Origin: Pseudomonadota bacterium
GTDB taxonomy: Bacteria > Pseudomonadota > Gammaproteobacteria > Burkholderiales > Burkholderiaceae_C
Assembly (NCBI GenBank): GCA_023438115.1
Contig: JAEZEB010000189.1
Coordinates: 1-23,797, forward strand
Length of the DNA stretch: 23,797 nucleotides
Direction of reading: 5' to 3'
This document shows positions 1-6,044 of this stretch, piece by piece; position 1 is the stretch's first letter; each line of letters opens with the position of its first letter. A model generated the notes under the pieces. That model searched no databases and was not told where the DNA came from. It saw only the letters and a list, made by a program, of their open reading frames with translations. The translations under genes and the position numbers were made by a program.

Positions 1-17
1 GCGGATGGTTCATCCGC
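1..17. repeat. Perfect 7-bp inverted repeat at the window edge
   Basis: GCGGATG and CATCCGC are perfectly complementary around a 3-base loop. The repeat lies 31 bases upstream of the MerC gene start. It has no T-run on either strand, so it is not a clear terminator. It could be an operator or the end of a structure truncated by the window edge. It does not look like a Zur or Fur box. Confidence 0.4.
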
Positions 18-47
18 CAGCGCCGGTTTCAAGAAAGGAACAGGGTC

Positions 48-473
48 ATGAAATCCCTGATCAAATACGGCGACGCCGCCGGCGTGGCCGCCTCGCTCCT
101 GTGCCTGCTGCACTGCATGGCGATGCCGCTCGTGATCCTGGCATTCCCGATGCTCGGGCTGGCGCACGCGCACGATACCTTCCACGACACCCTGATCGCG
201 GCGGTGACCTTGCCGGTCTTGCTGGCGCTGGTGCCGGGCTACCTGCGGCATCGCGACAAGACCACCTTGCTGGTGGGCTGCGCGGGCCTGGGGCTGTTTC
301 TGGGCGCCGTGTTCGTCGCCAGCCCGCTGTTCGGCGAAATGGCCGAAGCGGTATTGGCCGTCATCAGCGGCTTCATGCTGCTGTACGCGCACCTGCGCAA
401 CCGTCGTCACTGCAAGCGTTGCGGTGGCAACGAAGCAGCCCATCGCGCCGCGCCTTCGTGCCACGTGCGCTGA
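48..473 (+). CDS. MerC-domain inner-membrane protein
   Basis: A 141-residue membrane protein of the MerC family. The N-terminus matches the family signature: DAAGVAASLLCLLHC at residues 9-23, with the Cys pair C18/C23 in the first helix, then a second hydrophobic stretch ending AHAH. Four hydrophobic segments are visible (about 10-38, 47-61, 73-92 and 97-113). The tail holds CKRCGG plus a late Cys-His pair, possible metal ligands. MerC proteins of mercury operons carry Hg(II) across the inner membrane; stand-alone homologues like this one have no mer genes beside them and their substrate is unknown. The ATG follows an AAGGAACAGGG-type ribosome site. The stop codon lies in the first copy of the 12-bp repeat region that follows, so the last residues may be repeat-derived. 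Confidence 0.75.
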   Translation: MKSLIKYGDAAGVAASLLCLLHCMAMPLVILAFPMLGLAHAHDTFHDTLIAAVTLPVLLALVPGYLRHRDKTTLLVGCAGLGLFLGAVFVASPLFGEMAEAVLAVISGFMLLYAHLRNRRHCKRCGGNEAAHRAAPSCHVR

Positions 474-505
474 TCCAGGTCGTGCGCTGACCAAGGTGCT
501 GTCCG

Positions 506-613
506 GGCGCTGACCCAGGCGACGATTCAGTCAGGCGCTAACTCAGGCAGGCACTGATCCTGGCACTGATCCAGGCGCTGAGTCTGGCACTGATCCAGGC
601 GCTGAGCCTGGCG
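506..613. repeat. Degenerate 12-bp tandem repeat between convergent genes
   Basis: Units follow the consensus GGCRCTGAKYCW. The cleanest run is 550-609, five consecutive 12-bp units (550, 562, 574, 586, 598), including two 24-bp higher-order copies at 574-597 and 598-613 (partial). Decayed units precede it (506-517, 518-529, 534-545). Related GCGCTGA motifs occur at about 467-490, overlapping the MerC stop. The array ends exactly at the stop codon of the minus-strand lipoprotein gene. It fills the space between two convergent genes, and no terminator hairpin with a T-run is seen in it. Confidence 0.8.
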
Positions 614-1285
614 CTACAGGCCCGCTCGCTGCGGCCCGGCCAGCGTGCGTAGCTGGAAGCGGTAGCGGTCGCCAAACAGGAAGGTTTCGGAGAACGTCAT
701 CAGGTCGGCATGCTGCGGCCCCAGCCCGTCCGGCGGGGGCAGCGGGCCGCTGCGGCGCAGCGATGCCAGCGCGACCTCGGACGCGCCCGGGTCGCGTGAA
801 CGCTGCACCTGGACGTCGGTGAGCTGGCCCGCGCGGTCGATCGTGATGTTCAGCACCACCACCGCCGGCAGCATGGGCGGCAGTTCTCCCTCGAATACCC
901 GCTCTGGATTGCGCAGCATGACGTGGCGCGCGACGTCGGCCTTGTAGGCGTCGAGCGTGCGCGTTGCCGCGGGAGACGGGGCGGAGGCCGGTAGCGGGGT
1001 ACTGGCCGCGACCCCGGCGATGGCCGGCGCCGCTGGCGCCCGTGCCGACGTGCTGCATGCGGCCAGGGCCGCGAACACGATTGCGGCGAAGAGTAGTGAT
1101 AGGACCGGTGCAAAGGCCGGCGCGAAGGTCGAAGTGAAGGCCGGCGCGAAGGTCGGAACGAAGGCCGGCGAAACGACCGCCGGCGCGACGATTGGGCCAG
1201 GGATCGGGCCGGAGATCGGGCCAGGGACTGGGCGGAGGATGCGCGCGCAGCGCGCCGAACCGATACTGCGATGTAGGGTTTTCAT
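614..1285 (-). CDS. TonB C-terminal-like lipoprotein with repeat-expanded N-terminus
   Basis: A 223-residue protein. A hydrophobic stretch (about 61-76) ends in a lipobox, LAAC, with the lipidated Cys at 77. A low-complexity Pro/Ala linker follows, and residues about 113-190 resemble the TonB C-terminal / energy-transducer fold (YKADVARHVMLRNP, then VVVLNITIDRAGQLTDVQVQRS). TonB-like C-terminal domains contact outer-membrane receptors; here there is no ExbB or ExbD and no TonB-type membrane anchor, so an energy-coupling role is unproven. The start is uncertain: the ATG has no good ribosome site and puts 60 residues of repeats (GPIS/GPIP/GPIV, PAFxxTFA) before the signal core, but no alternative start codon lies close to the core. 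It is in the same direction as trpC, 80 bp away. Confidence 0.6.
   Translation of the reverse strand: MKTLHRSIGSARCARILRPVPGPISGPIPGPIVAPAVVSPAFVPTFAPAFTSTFAPAFAPVLSLLFAAIVFAALAACSTSARAPAAPAIAGVAASTPLPASAPSPAATRTLDAYKADVARHVMLRNPERVFEGELPPMLPAVVVLNITIDRAGQLTDVQVQRSRDPGASEVALASLRRSGPLPPPDGLGPQHADLMTFSETFLFGDRYRFQLRTLAGPQRAGL
1106..1222 (-). repeat. In-frame 12-bp and 24-bp tandem repeats inside the lipoprotein N-terminus
   Basis: Reading the minus strand, three 12-bp units (1222 to 1187) encode GPIS, GPIP and GPIV. After a short spacer, two and a half 24-bp units (1168 to 1106) encode PAFVPTFA, PAFTSTFA and PAFAP. Unit lengths are multiples of three, so expansion keeps the reading frame. They lie between the initiating ATG and the hydrophobic core of the lipoprotein signal. 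Confidence 0.75.
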
Positions 1286-1365
1286 GGCCGGTACAGGACA
1301 GTCGCAGGTCGCGCCGGGATTGGCGTAACCGTTCGACCCGTCCGTACGGCCGGAGTTCCTCTACA

Positions 1366-2166
1366 TTATGCGAACAGGCGCCGCAGCTCCTGGCCGGGGT
1401 CTTGCGCGCGCATGAAGGCTTCGCCGACCAGAAACGCGTGCACGCCGGCCGCGCGCATGCGCTGCACGTCGCCGGGGCCGAGGATGCCCGATTCGGTCAC
1501 CACCAGCCGGTCCTGGGGAATGCGCCCCAACAGGCCCAGCGTGGTGTCGAGCGTGACCTCGAAGGTACGCAGGTTGCGGTTGTTGATGCCCACCAGTGGA
1601 CTCTTGAGCCTGAGCGCCGCGTCGAGTTCCATGCCGTCGTGCACTTCGACCAGCACGTCCATGCCCAGGTCCATGGCGCAGGCTTCCAGTTCCGCCATCA
1701 GGCCATGGTCGAGCGCGGCGACGATCAGCAAAATCGCATCGGCACCCATCGCGCGCGCCTCATAGACCTGGTAGGGGTCGATCATGAAATCCTTGCGCAG
1801 CACCGGCAGGTCGCAGGCGGCGCGCGCCTGCTGCAGATACTGGCTCGAACCCTGGAAGAAGCGGGCGTCGGTCAGCACCGACAGGCAGGCCGCGCCGTGT
1901 TCGGCATAGCTGCGCGCGATCGCGGCCGGCTCGAAGTCGGGGCGCAGTACGCCTTTCGAGGGCGACGCCTTCTTGACTTCGGCGATCACGCCGGCCTGGC
2001 CCAGGGCGATCTTCGCGCGCAGGCCGGCTTCGAAGCCACGCAGGGCGCTGCGCGCTTCGCGATCGCTTTCGACGTCACGGCGCAGGCTGGCCAGGTCGCG
2101 CACCTTGCGCGCCGCGGCTACTTCGTCGGCCTTCACGGCCAGGATCTGGTTCAGGATGTCGGACAT
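1366..2166 (-). CDS. trpC: Indole-3-glycerol phosphate synthase
   Basis: A 266-residue, full-length single-domain TrpC, which closes CdRP to indole-3-glycerol phosphate in tryptophan synthesis. The TIM-barrel landmarks are all present: VIAEVKKASPSKG (60-72, with the catalytic-region lysines), LPVLRKDF (120-127), DVLVEVHD, GINNRNLRTF and VTESGI followed by FLVGEAFMR near the C-terminus (phosphate binding). The start MSDILNQILAVKADEV matches the family. It is the last trp gene of the operon, 20 bp after trpD. No clear intrinsic terminator follows; a GC-rich CCGTACGG palindrome is the only structure seen before the next gene. Confidence 0.97.
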   Translation of the reverse strand: MSDILNQILAVKADEVAAARKVRDLASLRRDVESDREARSALRGFEAGLRAKIALGQAGVIAEVKKASPSKGVLRPDFEPAAIARSYAEHGAACLSVLTDARFFQGSSQYLQQARAACDLPVLRKDFMIDPYQVYEARAMGADAILLIVAALDHGLMAELEACAMDLGMDVLVEVHDGMELDAALRLKSPLVGINNRNLRTFEVTLDTTLGLLGRIPQDRLVVTESGILGPGDVQRMRAAGVHAFLVGEAFMRAQDPGQELRRLFA

Positions 2167-2186
2167 CGATGCTCTCGCGGTTGGAA

Positions 2187-3224
2187 TTAATTGACTGCGC
2201 CAAGCTGGCGCGTGACCTGGACGAACTGCTCCAGCTTGGCGATGGCATCGCCCGATGCGATCGCCTGGCGCGCCTTGGCCAGGCCGGCCGCGATCGAATC
2301 GGTCACGCCCGCCGCATACAGCGCGGTGCCGGCGTTCAGGGCCACGATGTCGTGGGCCGGGCCCGGCTCGCCGCGCAGCGCTTCGAGTACGCGCGCCTTC
2401 GACTCCTGGGCATTGCTCACCTTGAGGTTGCGGCTCGAGATCATCTGCAGGCCGAAGTCTTCGGGATGGATTTCGTATTCGCGGATCTGGCCGTTCACCA
2501 GTTCGCCGACCAGCGTGCCGGCGCCGAGCGAGACTTCGTCCATGTTGTCGCGGCCCCAGACCACCATCGCATGTTCGGCGCCCAGGCGCTGCAGCACGCG
2601 CACCTGGATGCCCACCAGGTCGGGGTGGAACACGCCCATCAGGATGTTGGGCGCGCCGGCCGGATTGGTCAGCGGCCCCAGGATGTTGAACAGCGTGCGC
2701 ACGCCCATCTCCTTGCGCACCGGAGCCACGTTCTTCATCGCCGGATGGTGGTTGGGCGCGAACATGAAGCCGATGCCGGTCTCGGCGATGCACCTGCCGA
2801 TCGCTTCCGGCGAGAGGTTGAGGCTGATGCCCAGGCCTTCGACGGCGTCCGCGCTGCCGCTCTTGCTGGAGACGCTGCGGCCGCCGTGCTTGCTGACCTT
2901 CGCACCCGCGGCGGCCGCCACGAACATCGCGCAGGTGGAGATGTTGAAGGTGTGCGAGCCGTCGCCGCCCGTGCCGACGATGTCCACCAGGTGCGTCTTG
3001 TCCGCGACGTGGACCTTGGTGGAGAACTCGCGCATCACCTGCGCCGCGGCGGTGATCTCGCCGATGGTTTCCTTCTTCACGCGCAGGCCGGTGACGATCG
3101 CCGCGGTCATGACGGGCGAGAGTTCGCCGCTCATGATCAGCCGCATCACGTGCAGCATCTCGTCGTGGAAGATCTCGCGGTGCTCGATGGTGCGTTGCAG
3201 CGCTTCCTGGGGGGTGATGGACAT
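2187..3224 (-). CDS. trpD: Anthranilate phosphoribosyltransferase
   Basis: A 345-residue enzyme that joins anthranilate to PRPP. The PRPP/Mg-binding motif GTGGDGSHTFNIST lies at 84-97, with KHGGRSVSSKSGSAD (112-126) and PNHHPAMKNVAPVR following. The chosen ATG has GAGGAG six bases upstream. A second in-frame ATG nine codons earlier overlaps the lysE-type stop (ATGA) but lacks a good ribosome site. By family memory, the N-terminal part to about residue 125 reads like Comamonadaceae TrpD, whereas the C-terminal part (VVWGRDNMDEVSLGAGTLVG, then the QIREYEIHPEDFGLQM stretch) reads like Oxalobacteraceae TrpD. The local G+C also falls in that half in places. The catalytic motifs are intact. Confidence 0.97.
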   Translation of the reverse strand: MSITPQEALQRTIEHREIFHDEMLHVMRLIMSGELSPVMTAAIVTGLRVKKETIGEITAAAQVMREFSTKVHVADKTHLVDIVGTGGDGSHTFNISTCAMFVAAAAGAKVSKHGGRSVSSKSGSADAVEGLGISLNLSPEAIGRCIAETGIGFMFAPNHHPAMKNVAPVRKEMGVRTLFNILGPLTNPAGAPNILMGVFHPDLVGIQVRVLQRLGAEHAMVVWGRDNMDEVSLGAGTLVGELVNGQIREYEIHPEDFGLQMISSRNLKVSNAQESKARVLEALRGEPGPAHDIVALNAGTALYAAGVTDSIAAGLAKARQAIASGDAIAKLEQFVQVTRQLGAVN

Positions 3225-3247
3225 GGCGGTCTCCTCGGGGTGTTCGG

Positions 3248-3898
3248 TCATGGGCTGGGGGGATCGGTGAGCGCGCGCCTGAGCCCGAAACCCACGAACA
3301 TGGCGCCGGCCGCGCGGTCGAGCCAGTGCATGCCGCGCTGCACGGCCTGGCGCCGCGCCATCCAGGCGGCGGCCAGGGCCCAGCCGGCGTTCACGGCGAC
3401 GCTGTTGACGTTGAAGAGGGTGCCGAGCAGCACGAAGGCCAGCGCCTTGTGCTCCGTGCCCGGCGCGATGAACTGCGGCACGAAGGCGAGGAAGAAGATC
3501 GCCACCTTCGGGTTCAGCACGTTGGTGAGGAAGCCGCCGCGGAAGACGGCCCAGGCGTTCGCCGCAGGCGCGGCCAGCGCCAGCTCGCGCAAGTCGGGCG
3601 TCGTGGCCGGCCGGCGCGCGGCGAGCAGGCGCACGCCGACCCACACGAGGTAGGCCGCGCCCATCCACTTCAGCACGGTGAAGGCGGTGGCCGACGCCGC
3701 CAGCAGCGCACCGACGCCGACGGCCGCGGCGAACACGTGCACGAAGCAGCCGGCCGTGATGCCGAGCCCGGCGACCACGCCCGCGCGGGCGCCGCCGCGC
3801 AAGGCGTTGCTGACGATGTAGAGGACGTCCGGCCCCGGCGTGAGGTTCAGCAGCAGGCCGGCGGCGATGAACAGGACGAGGTGCTGCGCATCCGGCAT
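3248..3898 (-). CDS. LysE/RhtB-family amino-acid exporter
   Basis: A 216-residue inner-membrane protein with about six hydrophobic segments. Family motifs include LLLNLTPGPDVLYIVSNAL (15-33), GITAGCFVHVFAAAVGVGAL and the GGFLTNVLNPKVAIFFLAFV core. RhtB-type members export threonine, homoserine or other neutral amino acids. The substrate here is inferred only from the gene just upstream, a threonine aldolase. A GAGGAG ribosome site precedes the ATG, and the gap from the aldolase stop is 9 bp, so translation is probably coupled. Placement of a LysE gene between trpG and trpD is, to my memory, common in Comamonadaceae. Confidence 0.9.
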   Translation of the reverse strand: MPDAQHLVLFIAAGLLLNLTPGPDVLYIVSNALRGGARAGVVAGLGITAGCFVHVFAAAVGVGALLAASATAFTVLKWMGAAYLVWVGVRLLAARRPATTPDLRELALAAPAANAWAVFRGGFLTNVLNPKVAIFFLAFVPQFIAPGTEHKALAFVLLGTLFNVNSVAVNAGWALAAAWMARRQAVQRGMHWLDRAAGAMFVGFGLRRALTDPPSP

Positions 3899-3908
3899 CG
3901 CGCGCTCC

Positions 3909-4952
3909 TCAGGCCCGGAAGAACGAGCGGATCGCCGCGACGGCGCGATCCACGCCCTCCGCGTCCACGTCGAGGTGCGTCACGAAGCGCAGGCGGTACA
4001 GGCCCGTGGCCAGCACGCCCTGCGTGGCAAGGAAGGGCAACAGCTCCTGCGAGCGCTCGCGCGCGGCGCCCTCCAGGTCGACGAACACGATGTTCGTCTG
4101 CGGCGCCTCCACGCGCACGCCCTCGATGCCTTGCAGGCCTTCGGCCAGGCGGCGGGCCAGCGCGTGGTCGTCCGCGAGGCGCTCCACGTGGTGCTCCAGC
4201 GCATGCGACGCGGCCGCCGCGAGCACGCCGGATTGCCGCATGGCGCCCCCCGCCATCTTGCGGATGCGGCGGGCGCGTGCAATCAGTTCCTTCGAGCCGC
4301 ACAGCGCGGAGCCGACGGGCGCGCCCAGCCCCTTGCTGAAGCAGACCGAGACGCTGTCGAACAGGCCGGCGATGCTGCGGGCTTCGCCGCGTGCATCGCT
4401 GCCGGACTGCGCCGCCTGCGCGACCGCCGCATTGAACAGGCGCGCGCCATCGAGATGCGTCGCAAGGCCCTTGCCACGCGCGAGGGCGGTTGCCTGTTCC
4501 AGGTAGGCGAAGGGCAGCACCTTGCCGCCCAGCGTGTTCTCCAGCGCCAGCAAACGGGTGCGGGCGAAATGCGGGTCGTCGGGCTTGATCGCCGCCTCGA
4601 TGTCGGCCAGCGCCAGGCTACCATCCGGCTGGTGCTCCAAGGGCTGCGGCTGCACGCTGCCGAAGACCGCCGCGCCGCCGCCTTCCCAGCGGTAGCAATG
4701 CTGCTGCTGGCCGACGATGTATTCGTCGCCGCGCTGGCAGTGCGCAAGCAGGCCGCACAGGTTGCCCTGGGTGCCGGTCGGCACGAACAGCGCGGCTTCG
4801 AAGCCCAGCATGCCGGCGATCTTTTCCTGCAGCGTGTTGACGCTGGGGTCGTCGCCGAAGACGTCGTCGCCGAGCGGGGCCGCGCCCATGGCGGCACGCA
4901 TCGCCGGCGTGGGCCGGGTGATGGTGTCGCTGCGCAGGTCGACCGGCTTCAA
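3909..4952 (-). CDS. Low-specificity L-threonine aldolase (PLP)
   Basis: A 347-residue fold-type I PLP enzyme of the beta-eliminating lyase family, which splits L-threonine or allo-threonine to glycine and acetaldehyde. The family N-terminus VDLRSDTITRPT is at 4-15, GDDVFGDDPSVN at 28-39, the cofactor-pocket HLDGAR at 166-171 (D168), and the Schiff-base lysine is in SVCFSKGLGAP (K207). The start is a TTG that overlaps the trpG stop (TTGA) with GGAG upstream. The next ATG would remove the conserved VDLRSDT block, so TTG is preferred. Its place between trpG and trpD, followed by an exporter, suggests co-expression with tryptophan synthesis; the physiological link is unknown. Confidence 0.93.
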   Translation of the reverse strand: MKPVDLRSDTITRPTPAMRAAMGAAPLGDDVFGDDPSVNTLQEKIAGMLGFEAALFVPTGTQGNLCGLLAHCQRGDEYIVGQQQHCYRWEGGGAAVFGSVQPQPLEHQPDGSLALADIEAAIKPDDPHFARTRLLALENTLGGKVLPFAYLEQATALARGKGLATHLDGARLFNAAVAQAAQSGSDARGEARSIAGLFDSVSVCFSKGLGAPVGSALCGSKELIARARRIRKMAGGAMRQSGVLAAAASHALEHHVERLADDHALARRLAEGLQGIEGVRVEAPQTNIVFVDLEGAARERSQELLPFLATQGVLATGLYRLRFVTHLDVDAEGVDRAVAAIRSFFRA

Positions 4953-5521
4953 GGCCGCTGCTCCAGGAAGTTCTTCAGCATCGCGTGGCCGTGCTCCGTG
5001 AGGATGGATTCGGGGTGGAACTGGACGCCCTCGATGGGCAGCTCGCGGTGGCGCACGCCCATGATCTCGCCGTCCTCGGTCCAGGCCGTCACTTTCAGCT
5101 CGCCCGGGCAGCTCTCGCGCTCGATCGCCAGCGAGTGGTAGCGGTTGACGGTGAATTTCTCGGGCAGGCCGGCGAACACGCCTTCGCGCGTGGTCGTGAT
5201 CTCGCTGGTCTTGCCGTGCATCAGCTGGCGGGCCCGTACAACCTTGCCGCCCAGCGCCGCGCCGATCGACTGGTGGCCCAGGCACACGCCCAGGATGGGC
5301 AGCTTGCCGGCGAAGTGGCGGATCGCCTCGACCGAGATGCCGGCTTCGGCCGGCGAGCAGGGGCCCGGCGAGATCACGAGGCGGTCCGGACGGCGCGCCT
5401 CGATGCCCGCGATGTCGATCTCGTCGTTGCGATGCACCTCGACCTCCGCGCCGAGCTCGCCGAAGTACTGCACCAGGTTGAAGGTGAAGCTGTCGTAGTT
5501 GTCGACCATGAGCAGTTTCAT
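4949..5521 (-). CDS. trpG: Anthranilate synthase component II (glutamine amidotransferase)
   Basis: A 190-residue class I glutamine amidotransferase that supplies ammonia to TrpE. MVDNYDSFTFNLVQYF opens the protein, VISPGPCSPAEAG is at 49-61, and the nucleophile elbow GVCLGHQ holds C80. The catalytic His and Glu are in QFHPES (H169, E171). It could also serve as PabA. The ATG has a GGGGGG stretch upstream. The in-frame upstream codons (MRVLRNLRDLCVRHSAF) are translated from the left repeat arm of the adjacent cassette and are not part of the gene. The stop overlaps the TTG of the threonine aldolase. Confidence 0.97.
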   Translation of the reverse strand: MKLLMVDNYDSFTFNLVQYFGELGAEVEVHRNDEIDIAGIEARRPDRLVISPGPCSPAEAGISVEAIRHFAGKLPILGVCLGHQSIGAALGGKVVRARQLMHGKTSEITTTREGVFAGLPEKFTVNRYHSLAIERESCPGELKVTAWTEDGEIMGVRHRELPIEGVQFHPESILTEHGHAMLKNFLEQRP

Positions 5522-5543
5522 CGTTGCCCCCCGGAAAGCGGAA

Positions 5544-5589
5544 TGCCGGACGCAAAGGTCGCGAAGGTTCCGCAAAACTCGCAAAAGAA
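5544..5589 (+). repeat. Left inverted-repeat arm of the GxxExxY cassette
   Basis: This stretch begins TGCCGGACGCAAAGGTCGC and matches the inverted copy at 5985-6031 with only a few differences and a one-base length change. Internally it is a loose run of GCAAA/GCGAA units. It lies between the GxxExxY stop and the trpG start. Confidence 0.8.
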
Positions 5590-5600
5590 GCCAAGGTGAC

Positions 5601-6044
5601 TCATAGTTTGTTCACCAATCGCTGGATTCCCTTCGTGACGGGGAATGCATGAAAGTTGATCAGGAGGCCGATCTTGTGTCCGGACAGGCGCAAGTAGGAA
5701 AGCAGTTGCGCCCGGTGCGCTTCCACCCAGGCGTCGACCGCCTTGACTTCGACCACGACGGCATCCTCGACGATGAAACCAGCACGGTACGCAAGACCGA
5801 TATCACGCTCCTTGTACTTCCCCGCCACCGCCACTTCGCGGCAAAACCGCAGGCCGCGTTGCTCCATCTCGATGGATAGAGCGGCCGCGTAGGCGCTTTC
5901 GAGCAGCCCGGTCCCGAGAACTCTCTGCACCTCGACTGCGGCACCGATGACGGCATGGGAGCAGTCGCCCCTCTCTTCAGGAAGTTCCTTTGGCGACTTT
6001 TGCGCAACCTTTGCGACTTTTGCGTCCGGCAGTTCGGAGTTCAT
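5601..6044 (-). CDS. GxxExxY-family protein inserted between trpE and trpG
   Basis: A 147-residue protein of the GxxExxY family, named for G46..E49..Y52 in GTGLLESAY. The core runs from about 30 to 147: IGAAVEVQRVLG, then VVVEVKAVDAWVEAHRAQLL and the LSGHKIGLLINF block. The family is thought to have a PD-(D/E)xK nuclease-like core; E99 and K101 are present, but the usual Asp in YRADxxVE is Gly here (G89, codon GGT at 5778-5780). The first 26 residues (LPDAKVAKVAQKSPKE) are encoded by the right inverted-repeat arm. The ATG overlaps the trpE stop (ATGA) and uses a strong GGAGGAGGGG site at the end of trpE. Its role is unknown; there is no expected link with tryptophan. Confidence 0.88.
   Translation of the reverse strand: MNSELPDAKVAKVAQKSPKELPEERGDCSHAVIGAAVEVQRVLGTGLLESAYAAALSIEMEQRGLRFCREVAVAGKYKERDIGLAYRAGFIVEDAVVVEVKAVDAWVEAHRAQLLSYLRLSGHKIGLLINFHAFPVTKGIQRLVNKL
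5985..6031 (-). repeat. Right inverted-repeat arm of the GxxExxY cassette
   Basis: Read on the minus strand it begins TGCCGGACGCAAAAGTCGC and is the inverted partner of 5544-5589. It lies ten bases inside the trpE stop and supplies the N-terminal codons of the GxxExxY ORF. I found no clear target-site duplication outside the arms. Confidence 0.8.

Noticed and set aside
1..17. Zur or Fur box upstream of MerC
   Set aside because: The palindrome GCGGATG/CATCCGC does not fit either consensus.
5..490. Plus-strand frame overlapping MerC
   Set aside because: Arg-rich translation in another frame; MerC at 48-473 has family motifs and a ribosome site.
506..613. CRISPR-like regular repeats
   Set aside because: The 12-bp units are contiguous without spacers, so this is a minisatellite.
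543..1058. Minus-strand frame with a GSVPGSAP-type C-terminus
   Set aside because: Its tail is simply the translated 12-bp repeats, and the rest is a shadow of the lipoprotein.
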